A stretch of DNA of 64,000 bases, taken from the NCBI GenBank assembly GCA_029465975.1, contig CM055728.1:12478041-12542040 (forward strand). The letters run 5' to 3'. This DNA is from Dallia pectoralis (lineage: Eukaryota; Chordata; Actinopteri; Esociformes; Umbridae). Positions within the stretch are counted from its first letter, which is position 1; every line of letters starts with the position of its first letter. Below the pieces are notes generated by a model. It saw only the letters and a list, made by a program, of their open reading frames with translations, was not told the DNA's origin and made no database searches. This document shows, piece after piece, positions 44,735 through 56,832 of the stretch. The translations under genes and the position numbers were made by a program.

Positions 44735-45045
44735 TGTCTTGTCTTCTGTCTTCGTCTGTGTGCCCATCTGTTTGTGTGCCTGCTCGTCTGTCTGTGTGCC
44801 TGCCTGTCTGTGTGCCTGCTCGTCTGTCGGTGTGCCTGCCTGTCTGTTTGTGTGCCTGCCTGTTTGTCTGTGTGCCTGCCTGTCTGTTTGTGTGCCTGCC
44901 TGTCTGTTTGTGTGCCTGCCTGTTTGTCTGTGTGCCTGCCTGTCTGTTTGTGTGCCTGCCTGTTTGTCTGTGTGCCTGTCTGTCTGTGTGCCTGCCTGTC
45001 TGTGTGCCTGCCTGTCTGTGTGCCCGTCTGTCTGTCCTTGTCCTC
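44735..45045. repeat. Tandem repeat of about 16-20 bp
   Basis: Units of TGTCTGTTTGTGTGCCTGCC and TGTCTGTGTGCCTGCC alternate. Both strands stay open in several frames (cysteine/valine-rich one way, RQAGTQT-rich the other). No coding evidence. Confidence 0.93.
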
Positions 45046-45447
45046 ATCTGTCTGGGTGCCCTTTCACTGGGCATCTGTGCAGGTTTCAGGACCTCAATGG
45101 GATTGCTCATTTAAACCCAAACTGGTGCTTCTATTTTCAGAGTCAGTAGCTAATACAACACTTAGAATAGACATTTCAGCATTAGCTTTTAAATTATATG
45201 CATGTGCAACCAATTCACTTGTGATTTTAAATAAATATATGAAACATAATGACTATTTTTGTAATATATCTCGTATCTCCACGACCAAATCAGTGCATGT
45301 ACACTGTAGTCTTTCATTTTTGTCGTTAAAAACACGGAGAGAAGCATCCTTATATCCGACTTTATTACATCACTGAGTGGAATTAAAATGTATACTTTCA
45401 AAACCTGCAACAAGCTTAATTTCTGAGGGTTACCATTATCCTAGAGC

Positions 45448-46800
45448 TTGCCTCACTTTATCCTACAGCTTGCCTCACTTTATCCTACAGCTCCATTAAG
45501 CCTACAGCTTGCCTCACTTTATCCTACAGCTCCATTATCCTACAGATTCATGTATGAGGGTTACCATTATCCTACATCTCCATTATCCTGCAGATTCATG
45601 TATGAGGGTTACCATTATCCTACAGATTCATGTATGAGGGTTACCAGTATCCTACAGCTCCATTATCCTACAGATTCATGTATGAGGGTTACCATTATCC
45701 TGCAGATTCATGTATGAGGGTTACCATTATCCTACAGCTCCATTATCCTACAGATTCATGTATGAGGGTTACCTTTATCCTACAGCTCCATTATCCTACA
45801 GATTCATGTATGAGGGTTACCTTTATCCTACAGCTCCATTATCCTACAGATTCATGTATGAGGGTTACCATTATCCTACAGCTCCATTATCCTACAGATT
45901 CATGTATGAGGGTTACCATTATCCTACAGCTCCATTATCCTACAGATTCATGTATGAGGGTTACCATTATCCTACAGCTCCATTATCCTACAGATTCATG
46001 TATGAGGGTTATCATTATCCTACAGCTCCATTATCCTACAGATTCATGTATGAGGGTTACCATTATCCTACAGCTCCATTATCCTACAGATTCATGTATG
46101 AGGGTTACCATTATCCTACAGCTCCATTATCCTACAGATTCATGTATGAGGGTTATCATTATCCTACAGCTCCATTATCCTACAGATTCATGTATGAGGG
46201 TTACCATTATCCTACAGCTCCATTATCCTACAGATTCATGTATGAGGGTTACCATTATCCTACAGCTCCATTATCCTACAGATTCATGTATGAGGGTTAT
46301 CATTATCCTACAGCTCCATTATCCTACAGATTCATGTATGAGGGTTACCATTATCCTACAGATTCATGTATGAGGGTTACCTTTATCCTACATCTCCATT
46401 ATCCTGCAGATTCATGTATGAGGGTTACCATTATCCTACAGATTCATGTATGAGGGTTACATTTATCCTACATCTCCATTATCCTACAGATTCATGTATG
46501 AGGGTTACATTTATCCTACATCTCCATTATCCTACAGATTCATGTATAAGGGTTACATTTATCCTACATCTCCATTATCCTACAGATTCATGTATGAGGG
46601 TTACCTTTATCCTACATCTCCATTATCCTGCAGATTCATGTATGAGGGTTACCATTATCCTACAGATTCATGTATGAGGGTTACATTTATCCTACATCTC
46701 CATTATCCTACAGATTCATGTATGAGGGTTACATTTATCCTACATCTCCATTATCCTGCAGATTCATGTATGAGGGTTACCATTATCCTACAGCTTGCCT
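45448..46800. repeat. Long minisatellite, 48-bp unit, about 26 copies
   Basis: Unit contains GATTCATGTATGAGGGTTAC, CATTATCCTACAGCTCC and ATTATCCTACA, so each unit holds two related ATTATCCTACA halves; 32-bp copies lack the second half. Variant positions (T/C after GTTA, CTTTAT vs CATTAT, CATCTCC vs CAGCTCC) group into blocks, suggesting recent multi-unit duplication. Two plus-strand frames are open for 247 codons (MYEGYHYPTAPLSYRF repeat); no start context or splice partner supports coding. Confidence 0.95.
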
Positions 46801-47649
46801 CACTTTGGTGGATAAAAATGTCAATGTAAAAACCCATGATGACATCATCAAAACACAGTTTTAGTTAATACATTTTAGGACAAGTATCGACTCTATCAGC
46901 ACAGAAACAACATGTAGACATTGATATAATGAAGGAGATAATGACTATGAGTCATTATCGAGATATATAGTTATGTACATATAGAGAACTGCCTTTCATA
47001 TGTAATCCTTTTTTGTATCATGCAAGTGGGTAACTGTCTCCAGCAATTTGTTATGTTTGAAAATACATTTTATGGAGTCGGATGTGAGTTGTTTACAAAT
47101 AAAGTAATGGAGCGCAAGATTCACAACAAAAAATCCTGGGAAAATGGCAATTTAATAAATGATTGTATTTTTATTGGCATACAAAAAGAGCTTCTTTAAA
47201 TGCAATATAACAAATCAAAATGTGTTATTACAAAGCATATACACACACACACACATACCTGTCCCTTTATAAAAGATACATCCATACCATAACATAATAG
47301 AACAATTCACAACAATAGAGGAATATCCTCAAACATATGGCTGTCAGAACATGCAGTAGCCTATTGTAGATACTGTTACATCTAGCATAACACATGGACT
47401 CCACTGGAGTTAGAAAACATTTCACAAATTCACATTTCACAATAAAAGATTAGAACTAGCTAAATCCTTCATTGCAAACGAACACAGCTGTGATAAAACA
47501 TGCAAGAGATAAAAACTTCAGAAAAAAAGTGACTTCCCTCAATAAAAACATGCCACAACTATTTTTCCATCAACGTGATGATCACAGCCCACCTGGCCGG
47601 TTGAGCAGGTTGCATATGCATATAGTCAAACATCCAGTCCGGTGCAGGT
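46801..47649 (-). other. Probable 3' UTR of the first hes gene and spacer
   Basis: Includes a minus-strand AATAAA at 47170-47175, about 475 bases after the stop at 47650, a plausible poly(A) signal. Confidence 0.4.
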
Positions 47650-48234
47650 CTACCATGGCCTCCAGACCGAGCCATTTGCTCTTGTGTCCTGGAGGATGGT
47701 GGGGGAAGAGGCTGGACAGGTGGAGGGTACCGTCGGACTGCTGCTGGATCTCTGGACCTGGGAGGAGAGACCCTGAAAAGGTCTGAATGAGGTGCTGTCT
47801 CTTTTGGGGCTTTCTGATTGAAACTGCAGAGACTCGGTCCAGCACTGAGAATTACTCTCGTTGAAGTCCCTCTGAGACGATGCCATCTGGAGGCGCTGTC
47901 TCAGGAAGCTCACAGTCATCTCCAGGATGTCCGCTTTCTCCAGCTTGGTGTTGGGGTCGTGTTTGTGGAACTCCTTCTCCAGGATCAGCTTGAGTTGCTC
48001 GATGCAGTTGTTGATTCGATCTCTACGCATCTTTTCCACAATGGGTTTCCTTATCTGAGGAGGCAAAGAGGAACGTTTTACTGCACAGTTCTAATAACAT
48101 AAAAAACATCAACATATGATTATCACAAGCACGTTTAAGTGCTGCTTTTATGCACTGTTTAAACAACTTACTTTAATGTCTTTGTCCGCAAATCGCCTGT
48201 GTTGCAAAGAGAAATCTGTTGAGCAGGGAGCCAT
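47650..48234 (-). CDS. Hes5-subfamily bHLH-Orange transcriptional repressor (her12/hes5-like)
   Basis: Two coding exons on the minus strand: 48234-48172 (MAPCSTDFSLQHRRFADKDI and K) and 48054-47650, with a 117-bp intron bounded by GTAAGT and CTCAG, giving 155 residues. The basic region IRKPIVEKMRRDRINNCIEQ has the proline that marks Hes proteins; the second helix is LEKADILEMTVSFLRQRL. A weak Orange-like segment follows (NESNSQCWTESLQFQ), then a serine/proline-rich stretch and the terminal WRPW that recruits Groucho/TLE. Hes5-type proteins are nuclear Notch effectors that repress proneural genes. A TATA box and a consensus RBPJ site lie upstream. In zebrafish such genes are named her4, her12 and her15; I do not choose. 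A paralogue lies 5 kb to the right on the same strand. Confidence 0.9.
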
Positions 48235-48310
48235 GGCTGTCTGCTGTCTGTGTCTGCTACTTCCCCTGGGTGGTTTAGTGTGTTCTGGGGCATCCAGGGA
48301 TCTCTCCACC

Positions 48311-48373
48311 CTTATATAGCAGCACATTACCATGACAATAGCATGTGGCCCAGACCAGGCTGGGGTTCCCACA
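48311..48373 (-). promoter_or_regulatory. TATA box and RBPJ site of the first hes gene
   Basis: Minus-strand TATA box GCTATATAAG (48311-48320), 77 bases before the ATG, and an RBPJ/Su(H) consensus TGTGGGAAC (48373-48365) about 45 bases further upstream. A GTGG half-site at 48345-48348 faces the RBPJ site. This fits direct Notch control. Confidence 0.7.
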
Positions 48374-48379
48374 CTACCA

Positions 48380-50520
48380 AGACCACAGGGCTGCCCAATG
48401 GTAACAATGGCAGAAACATCAATAACCTGATGGGTAAACGGGCAACGGGGATGTTTCTCAGGATAAGGAGCAACTATTGATTAATAGATTGCATTATAAA
48501 TTCAGTTAACATTCCAACCAGGCTATCAGACCCAGTAAACGGGAAAAGAATTGCACATGAGAACCAGGCAAGGCAGACACACTTCTCGACGCCCTTCAAA
48601 GAGAGTCAATATAGGCCGTAAAAAAAGATCTAAGGAATTAGGGTGCTGTTGACAATACGTCCGGAGCACACTTCGTTTTGGACACAGTGTATGGAAAGAC
48701 ACATTTTTGTACTTGTATTTGTTCTTATATAGTGTTGATAAAATTGGGTAGCTTTTATGTAAGCAGTCTATATACGCATTTATAATGTTTAAAAGTTTTG
48801 TATGCAATTGACGAGTATGCTAATTTACGCATGTTACTGAGGAATTATTAGCATTTTTGATGCTAAAGAAATTCATGTGACCCCAGATGGCTGATGGAAT
48901 GTAGGGGTCACCCACACACACTTGTGTACTGAATAGGTTGAACTATTCTCACACATCCAGCGGTGTGTGTGAAGGGACGAGGTCGTGTGCCTTAGGTCCA
49001 TCATACACACCCCATACACACACAATCCAGACAAGCAGTCTCCACTTTGACAGACAGTTGAGTCGTTGAGGCATTGCATTATCTATTGTCTGTATCTCTC
49101 TTCTAATTGGCTCTTGAGTGTGGGAAAGCTCAAGGCAACTTGTATTCACACATGGATTTATTGCCCCGGGAAAAAGTTCTCCTATAGAGAAAGTTCCTGT
49201 GACGGCATGATTGAAGTAAATGTTGTGAAAAACCGGCAGTAGTGCAGAATGTAGTCCAACTAATAAAATAACTAATTACTTAAAAAACTATAATGATTAC
49301 TTCCCCTGATCTATTGTAGAATATTTAAGCTGCTTAAATAAATACCCCATTTCCATATGTTCCTCGGTTTAGTAGTAAGAAGGAAATGTTACAGACGCAA
49401 TTTACTAATTATAAAATAATTTGTGTAATATGCATGTTGTTGATGTGTCCATAAGTACATAAGTACAATAATGAACAGACCTAAGTTCCTAATGAAACTA
49501 CATGTTTTAAAGCTAATTTGTTTAATGACATGGTGCACCAATTGGCAGGTTTTTCAGAACTCCATTTGGCTCAACAGTGCCACTTTTATAACCAGTGGCC
49601 AAAAAGTACGGAATGCATTTTAGGCAACAAAGTTAAGTCACCAAACTGGGGAGAGAGTAGGGACAATGTCACAGACACTGGCACAGGTCCAAGGTTGTGT
49701 TTCTGACGGTGCAAAGGTCACAGATGTGCAGCCTGGCATCTGGGTGCTGTGAGGAGGGTTCTTTTCCTAGTTTCCCACCAGTCTCTTATACTGGGGTAGT
49801 GGAGCTACAAAAGCCAGGCCGCTCCCTCCATGCTCCGTAGAGAATGTTAATTGATCCTTTGTCAAAGGACAAACAGAAACCCTATGTCACAGACCATCTG
49901 GAAAAAATCAAGCTAATGGGGCCTCGCACATCGACAAAGAGCGACAAGATGGCGTGTCTCCGTTTTCCTGGACGAACCTTGAACTTTTTCCTTGAATGGA
50001 GTCAGGGCAACTCTTTAACAAGAATTGGTCGACAACTTAATGCATTTTAAATATGTTTTTCACCTGTTGGAGTACCTGTTGGATATTTTCATTGAAGTTC
50101 CCTTTTGGCAAACTGTGCATCAATCACATTAACAGTGTAGAGACGGGAAGGTTTTGGCTCGCCTTTGTCTAAGGTCTTTGTAAACAGAGACCCACCCACA
50201 GAAAGACAACAGTGAATGAAATTCCTGTCATAAACTCTGGACTGCCAGGCTTGTGGTGAGGTAAGGCAGGTTGGTTCCTATCAGTGCTCTGCTTTGGGGA
50301 GTGTGCTAGCTCCTGTTTCCCACACTCTCTGTCCATTCAGTAGCCTCAATCAGGGGACAATAGAAGTGTGTCTTGTTACACATCACATTAGACACAGCGT
50401 TTGATCTGCAGTTGGAGGGAAAGGGCCTTTAGCCAGTGCCAGGCCATCTGCAGGCCTAACCGTGAGAAACTTCAGGCTTGACACTTTTTTACAACTTTTT
50501 GCAGCAAATAAATGGGATAC
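48380..50520. other. Between the two hes genes, nothing recognised
   Basis: About 2.1 kb without a supported gene or repeat family; it may hold regulatory sequence. Confidence 0.45.
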
Positions 50521-50524
50521 TTTG

Positions 50525-51275
50525 TCATGGCAAGACAGGGCAAGTTTATTTGTATTGCACATGTCATACCCTGGGCAACTCAAAGTGCTTCACATAACCC
50601 CCTTAAAAATGATAGAACTAAATGTAGTATTAAAAACAAAGCATTCCATTTAGAGGGCTATTGAAAAGTTAATAAAAAGATTTTGCCTAGATTTTAAGGA
50701 AGTCAATGTTAATGACTGAACACTGCCTCACCAGCCTTGTCCTTACTCTCAGAACAGTTAGCGGACCCTGATGTTGTTAGGGTCCAAAGTTTTTCCTCTT
50801 GCCTGGACATGAACCCTCAAATTCTAGATATGTTTTAAGGTGATAATAAGCTGCTTTTGTTAATACCATAATGCGGCTGTTAAATTAATATCAGAATCCA
50901 ACTGTCAGTCTCTCGTCTTTGGCACCAAAGAGAGTTGTTTTAGTTTTATCTTTATTCAGTTGCAGAAAGTTCTGGCACATACAATCATTGATTTGTTCAA
51001 GGCCACGGCCGAGTAAATCAATGGGACCCTATTCACTATATCGATGTGGGCGTCATCTGCATAAATTTGATAAGCTATTTCATTGCTTTGCATGATTTGG
51101 GCGTATGGTAGCATATAAATGTTGAATTTAAGAGACCCAGGATAGAGCCTTGCGGAACCGCACTTATCATGTGTGTTTTCTCTGAAGTTGTCATAGTTAA
51201 CATTGTTGCCTAAGGAGACAAAGTATTCCCTGTATATGACTTGAACCAAAAAAACGTTCAGTGAAGTCATTGAAG
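50525..51275 (-). mobile_element. Decayed LINE with reverse-transcriptase fragment
   Basis: The minus strand 51270-50956 reads VIYREYFVSLGNNVNYDNF, then FNIYMLPYAQIMQ, then the catalytic-box remnant IYADDAHIDI (YADD with the next T changed to A). The 3' part 50950-50525 ends with GCAAGTTTATTTGTATTGCA (plus strand), a common fish LINE tail. Frameshifts have removed most of the enzyme. Confidence 0.75.
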
Positions 51276-51689
51276 AAATTTGCTGATTGCTTTGGTGGCC
51301 TAGTAATAGTTAATAAGACGTACATTTCAATGCAGCTAATATATATTTAATATATCTCCAAATGATAACTGCTTGCATTAATTTAAGTCAGTAAATACGG
51401 CTACTCCACGCCCTTTCCTGCCAGCTCTAACAGCATCAATTTGTTTACAATTTCAGGGGGCTGACTAATAGAAGCAAGGTTTTCCAAACTCCCCTAAATC
51501 CATTGTATGGATCTTTACATTTGCAAACTAAATGTGTTTATGCAATATAATACTATATATTGGCCTATAGATTGGAAAGGATTGCTGACAGGTGTCTTCT
51601 GTAATGTGTGTCTGATGGAATTCCTTGGTATATATAGTTACCACTTTAACCGACCCAAATTGAACAAAAGCTTTTCATGTTTCAGTATA

Positions 51690-52035
51690 TATTTCTTTTA
51701 TCTGCCATTTGCATGATACATCCTGTGGTACTACTCTTGTTACCTCTTGCCCTGCACACTGCTAGCCTATTTATTATATTTGCCTTTTGCACAATGCTTA
51801 CTGTTTGTACTATCCATTTACTACTTGCACTGATGTTCTCCACTGGTGTAGCCCTACATTTGCAATAAGCTACATTGTTGAACTGAATACTTGCACATTT
51901 ACTTATCCATGTCAATTGCACATCCTCACACTGTACTCCATATCATTTTGCAATGCTCTTTTGCACTTCTGGTTGGATGCAAACTGCATTCCGTTGTAGT
52001 TGTACTGTCAAATGACAATAAAGTTTAATATAATC
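51690..52035 (+). mobile_element. LINE 3' UTR fragment
   Basis: TTGCACTTCTGGTTGGATGC, AAACTGCATTCCGTTG and TGTCAAATGACAATAAAGTT are the typical 3' end of an L2/Rex1-like LINE, on the plus strand. No coding part. Confidence 0.65.
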
Positions 52036-52787
52036 TATATAAGGTTTGCCATTCTACCGATGCATACGAAATGGATTTGGTGTTTAACTTTGCGCCAATG
52101 TGCAGACTTGACAAAATATTACAGAAGATAAAAGTATTGCATTGAGAAACTTTGATTAAACTTCAATTTAACCATTTATTTCAAATATCAGGATTTCACG
52201 TCACTCCTTCAAACAAAGGAATACAAACTTTTCTCAGAAAAGTATTTTTCTTTACAAAACCATAGAGTTAAATATAAAAAATCTGCTTTATCAATAATGT
52301 TATTTTACATAACCATTACATGATTTACATGTTAAGTAGATCAATTGAATACATTAATAATAGTCATACATTGCCAAATTGATACATTGTATAATTTGCT
52401 GACAATTCATAAATACTTTACAAAATTCAAACTGTGTCTCAGACACAAACAATAGAAACCCAATATGGGTTAGACATACAGTAAAACATACGCTGGCACT
52501 TTTTTAGCTTTTGTTCTTAAATGAGAACATGCTGAAACACTATTAAATCTGTGTATATTTTGTATACACCGTTTGTATAGAAATCTGAATCATTTCACAG
52601 AGTTTGTCCTTTCAAAGGAATACTGGCAAAGACATGCCTTTGCTTCATCTAGATGAAGACTTAAGACGGAGAAACTCTTGCTAAATGCAAAAGTAGGCCT
52701 CCGTCACTCTGAACATCACTGTCCATGCCTGCCATAATATAGACTGGCCTGTGCAATTCTGTTGGTTTCACTGTAAACGCTGTTTCT
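52036..52787 (-). other. Probable 3' UTR of the second hes gene
   Basis: A minus-strand AATAAA lies at 52175-52180, about 610 bases after the stop at 52788. Confidence 0.4.
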
Positions 52788-53377
52788 CTACCAGGGCCTC
52801 CAGAGCTGATAGGAGGCAGGACTTGCCATACTCTTAGTGGCCTGCTGGACTGGGGTGCCCGGTGGGGAGAGCGACCTGGTAGCCTGGCTGGAGGTCTGAA
52901 GGCTCAGGAAGTAGTTCAGCAGCCTGCTGTGTGATGGCGTCTTCACATCACACTGGGACAGGAAGGTGGCTGCCTCTTGCACACAGCGAGCGTAGCCCTC
53001 GTTGGCTGCCCCCAAGTTAGAACTTCCCGCCTGCTGCTGGAGGCTCAGGAAATAAACGGTCATCTCTAAGATGTCAGCCTTCTCCTGCTTGGAGTTGGGC
53101 TTCTGCCGGAGGAACTCAGGGCCCAGGAGAGACTTGAGCTGCCCAATGCAGGTATTGATTCGATCCCTGCGGATCTTCTCCACCACTGGCTTCCTTATCT
53201 GCACAGAGAAAAAACACAGAACAGTTTAGTCAAATTCATGTATCGTGTGGTATCAACCGCAATAGGATAACAACTGAAAGTGTTGATTCGTTCAATGACT
53301 TTAAAGCGTTTGTTTACCTTAGTCAGTGAGAAATGCTGTTTGGATTGGGTCATCGGTCCTGTTACACTTGGTGCCAT
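52788..53377 (-). CDS. Hes5-subfamily bHLH-Orange transcriptional repressor (her4/hes5-like)
   Basis: Two minus-strand coding exons: 53377-53318 (MAPSVTGPMTQSKQHFSLTK) and 53198-52788, with a 119-bp GT-AG intron, giving 156 residues. Basic region IRKPVVEKIRRDRINTCIGQ with the Hes proline; helix 2 KQEKADILEMTVYFLSLQQQ. A well kept Orange domain follows (NEGYARCVQEAATFLSQC, then SRLLNYF) and the protein ends in WRPW. Exon structure, intron size and intron position match the gene at 47650-48234, so the two are tandem paralogues, but the proteins outside the bHLH have diverged and this one keeps the clearer Orange domain. Role inferred from the family: Notch-responsive repressor of neuronal differentiation. 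Confidence 0.92.
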
Positions 53378-53474
53378 GGCTGATGTGTAGGCTGTGGCTG
53401 GAGTTGTTCTGTTCAGCTGAAGTCTCTGCGAAGAGCCAATTGGTTGTGTGCTGTCTTCCCTCTGCCTCTCCCTC

Positions 53475-53538
53475 CTATTTATAGCCGGCAATCACCATAT
53501 GAATATGTGGGTCTTGGGCTTGTTGGCGATTCTCACAG
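53475..53538 (-). promoter_or_regulatory. TATA box and RBPJ-like site of the second hes gene
   Basis: Minus-strand TATA box CTATAAATAG (53475-53484), about 98 bases before the ATG, and an RBPJ-like CTGTGAGAA (53538-53530). The gap between box and site is almost the same as in the first hes gene, and an ACCAT...AATA block and a GTGG half-site occur at matching places. Confidence 0.6.
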
Positions 53539-53539
53539 T

Positions 53540-55855
53540 CCTGAGCCAATAGGAGGGTTGGGAAGGGCATTGAGAGATGCCGGGCTGCCACATGCTCAAT
53601 TAAGTGTTTATTGCCGGACGGACAAAGAGTGTGCCTCCAGGGAGCAGGTGGAGGGACGTGGAGGGTGGAGGGGGGAGTGGGAAGGGGGATGACATGGTGC
53701 CGTTGTGAATCTGGGAAAGTGGTGACCTCTGAGGAAGGAGTGTGCTCCCCTCTGGCCAGCATCTCAGGATTAAGAGCAGCAAGTGTTTGGGCACAAGGCA
53801 CACGTGTGTATGAGATCGACAGGGGGGCTGGGGGAAGAAAACACCATGGGACTACAGTCCACTAGCTTCAGTCAACAGGTTGTTTCCAAAAGCCTGAAAT
53901 GCTCATAATCATGTTTTTTTCTTATTCTTCTTATATGGAAATACTGTATGTATCAAAGGGAATTATGATTAAAATGATAGCATTTTAAGTTTGTCTTTGG
54001 TGTGATCTGTGTATATGTCAGGAAATAGATTTCAGAAAGTAATAAATATTACACAGATTAACGTTTTAATTCAACCATGCATATTTTATGCTGAAGTAAA
54101 GTTTTGAAAACATCCTGATATAGATAATGACTGCTCGTTTTGCTACTCTGTTAGCACACTTTCACATCTCCCAACACTTACAAGGCCACATGCAGACGCC
54201 ACACTCTTGACACAAACAAGTAGTGCACGCGCGCGCACACACACACACACACCCACCCACACTAGTCCTGCCTGCCACTGGCTGTGTCCCAGTCACACGC
54301 TCCCTTCCTGCCCCAGTGGAACGTGAGAGCTTCCATGCTTCTGAGTTTCCCACACATCAGTGTTAATGACACTGGGACGGACACACAAAGGAAGTGTGCC
54401 CCATCACACAAAGCTCAAGTGACCCCCCTTCCTCCTACCCTTCCTCCCACCCAGCCACAGCACAGTTAACTGAGCCCTCACAGGGCTCTCACAGGACACT
54501 CACATTGCTCTCACAGGGACGCCATCTGGACAGATGGGACACTTACCACCCAACAGCCCAGAGACCTGCTCTGTGAGAAAAAAAGTGATTTCTAGTGATG
54601 TAAAAACTTTTTGACATTCTTATGCGTTTCTGACATGAAACGTTATTATTAAAAATGGAGCAAATATTCTACAACAGACAAACATTTCTAATACCAATAG
54701 TAGCAATACAGCAGCGATTTAAATAAACTTTAGAATGTTATATAATATAATTGTGTCTAATTTAAATTATTTGAATATTGTGCCTGTCTCTATCTTTCTA
54801 AATAACTAGAAAGATGTCTTGACAAGTGTAAAATGTCCACTGACAAAACTCTGAAATTGTTCTGCTATGTCTGTAATGCTGACTGGAAAACTTTTGGTAA
54901 AATTGCAGGCAGGAAGCATCGGAGGGATAGGTCTTACAGCTCATCCAACATGATGGACCTGCATACCTGCTAAAGATCAAATTGACCAATAAACCGATGA
55001 AGATGTCTATCAATCAATCTCAACATTTCACAAACAGTACACCATGTACTATCGTGAGGGCAAATTCTGAACAGTGGATATATTAGAACCAGGTGTAAAA
55101 AAAAACATGGATTTACAAATGCACAGAAGCTAGGCTCTTAGACTGTCTGAGCAACTATTCAGAAGAACCAAGCTCTGTGAAGGGAAACCATCACTGCGGA
55201 CAAAAATACTGTAATATTTCTACTTACATCTGTGACAAGGCTACAATGATATAATGCTAGTTTATTGTATAACTAATATATCTAATCCATAAACTGCAGA
55301 ACATTACTACATATCCTTCTTGAATGACTTCCATACCTAACATGCTCTGCCCTCTATGGTTCGGGAAGTAAAATTGCATTTACCTTTTCTCAAACACACA
55401 TCGACACCATTGCTGACTTCTGCAGTTCCAGGTGTGGAATAGGAGAACCATGGAATAAGAGAACCATACATTCAAAGGAGCAGTGTTAGATTTCAGTCAT
55501 CGGGGGAGGATATTGGTGTGCTATGTGCTTTACGCTGCTGTTATTGTAATGGGTCGTAGGGAATCAGGATGTCTGACTTTTCCTTGTGTTTTGTTCCATT
55601 TACACTAAGTAGGACATGTGTCCATGGACCACACCATGGGACTAGCAAACCCTTTGGACATGTAGCTGACCCATCCTAAGGCCCTGCTGGTTGTGTTGAG
55701 AACCAAGTGTCTGATGATACCGAACTGTTCCGGCTTCCAATTGTCTCTGTCCGACTGGTCATGCATCTGACCTGGACTGTTTAACAAGATTCTAGACATT
55801 AAATGTAATCCATCAGGGACTTTTTCCTAGCAACTCATCAACCTGAAAAATGTAT
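53540..55855. other. Intergenic, few features
   Basis: Contains a purine-rich stretch at 53636-53692, a (CA)n run at 54226-54252 and a C/A-rich region to 54580. No gene recognised. Confidence 0.5.
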
Positions 55856-55859
55856 GCTC

Positions 55860-55950
55860 TGTCAGGTTTCAGACTGGGTGTTTGTAAAAGCACTTTGTCA
55901 CAACTGTCGTTTTAAAAAGGGCTATACAAAACAAATGCGATTTACTGCTA
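55860..55950 (+). mobile_element. Retroposon 3' tail
   Basis: GTAAAAGCACTTTGTCACAA, CTGTCGTTTTAAAAAGGGCT and ATACAAAACAAATGCG match a common fish retroposon end, opposite in orientation to the copy at 22785-22960. Confidence 0.65.
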
Positions 55951-56832
55951 CATCCACGCCTAATGATATATATTTTTTTATTTTAAATAGCGATGCCTGG
56001 CCAATAAAATCTGCTGTTCAGCATGTAGAGTATTTGTATTTGATTATGGCAGCGAAAGCATTATGCTTAATTGGTGGCCTTTTTTATTCTCGGCACCACC
56101 TACAGTCAAGGGCAGTCAATACTCACCTTACTTTGATCAGTATAGTATACATCTACATACTCAAAATTTTACAGAGTATAATGGAGCTGGTATTGATAGA
56201 AAATATAAACGCACAGGAACCGATACCAATGTTCCATTACAGTGAGGTTCATTGACAATCAACAAATAAATTGTTTAAAACATTTGACAACAATATCTCA
56301 GAGAAAAATTATATAAATAATATGTAGATAAAAACATTCTGCTATTTTGTTGGAGGATAAGTAAAACTTGAAAGCGTGTGTACAAGGAAAAAAATGTTAT
56401 GATGTCAAGTAGTATAGATTGCAGAAAATAAACTTTTAAAAGCATGTCGTCTATTTTGCTTCGAAAAAATCAATCAAAAGTTTCATCCTTAATGCTTTTC
56501 AACTTAAATTTGCATTGAATAGAAATAAAAAATGCGTGACCTTTTGTTTTTGTAAACGTCATGTACTATTTATAAACTAGAATCGCAAAGTAAATCCAAT
56601 GTAGACAGCTTAAAGTAAACCCTTAAGAGTTACTTAACAAGCGACATAGTTTAGACATAGCTACATGCTACGATGATTCCCCAGGAAGAGTATGTCCAAT
56701 GAGTTGGTGTCTGACAAAAATACTGACAAAATACTAGTTGAAAAAAAATACTATTAAAAGACGGTTTTACAAATCTCCTGCCGTGATTGTGTAACTCTCG
56801 CGAGAGCCCATTGGGAGTAACTTCACTTCATC
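55951..56832. other. Upstream region of icmt
   Basis: AT-rich. Immediately before the gene, about 56795-56806, CTCTCGCGAGAG contains the palindromic TCTCGCGAGA-type element known from TATA-less housekeeping promoters, 27 bases before the ATG. Confidence 0.55.
56795..56806 (+). promoter_or_regulatory. icmt: TCTCGCGAGA palindrome at the icmt start
   Basis: The 12-bp perfect palindrome CTCTCGCGAGAG holds the full TCTCGCGAGA motif, which in vertebrates marks TATA-less, widely expressed promoters. It lies just upstream of the icmt ATG, so it fits a core promoter with a very short 5' UTR. Confidence 0.65.

Noticed and set aside
44703..45376. Cysteine-rich or RQAGTQT-rich frames of 130-200 codons
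   Set aside because: Simple tandem repeat of 16-20 bp.
45630..46453. Two 247-codon frames
   Set aside because: 48-bp minisatellite without initiation context; kept only as a repeat.
39160..46800. CRISPR array
   Set aside because: Direct repeats here are contiguous minisatellites without unique spacers, in vertebrate DNA.
53677..53683. GTGGGAA as an RBPJ site for the second hes gene
   Set aside because: It lies in a purine-rich run more than 180 bases from the TATA box and lacks the preceding C/T of the consensus; the site at 53530-53538 fits better.
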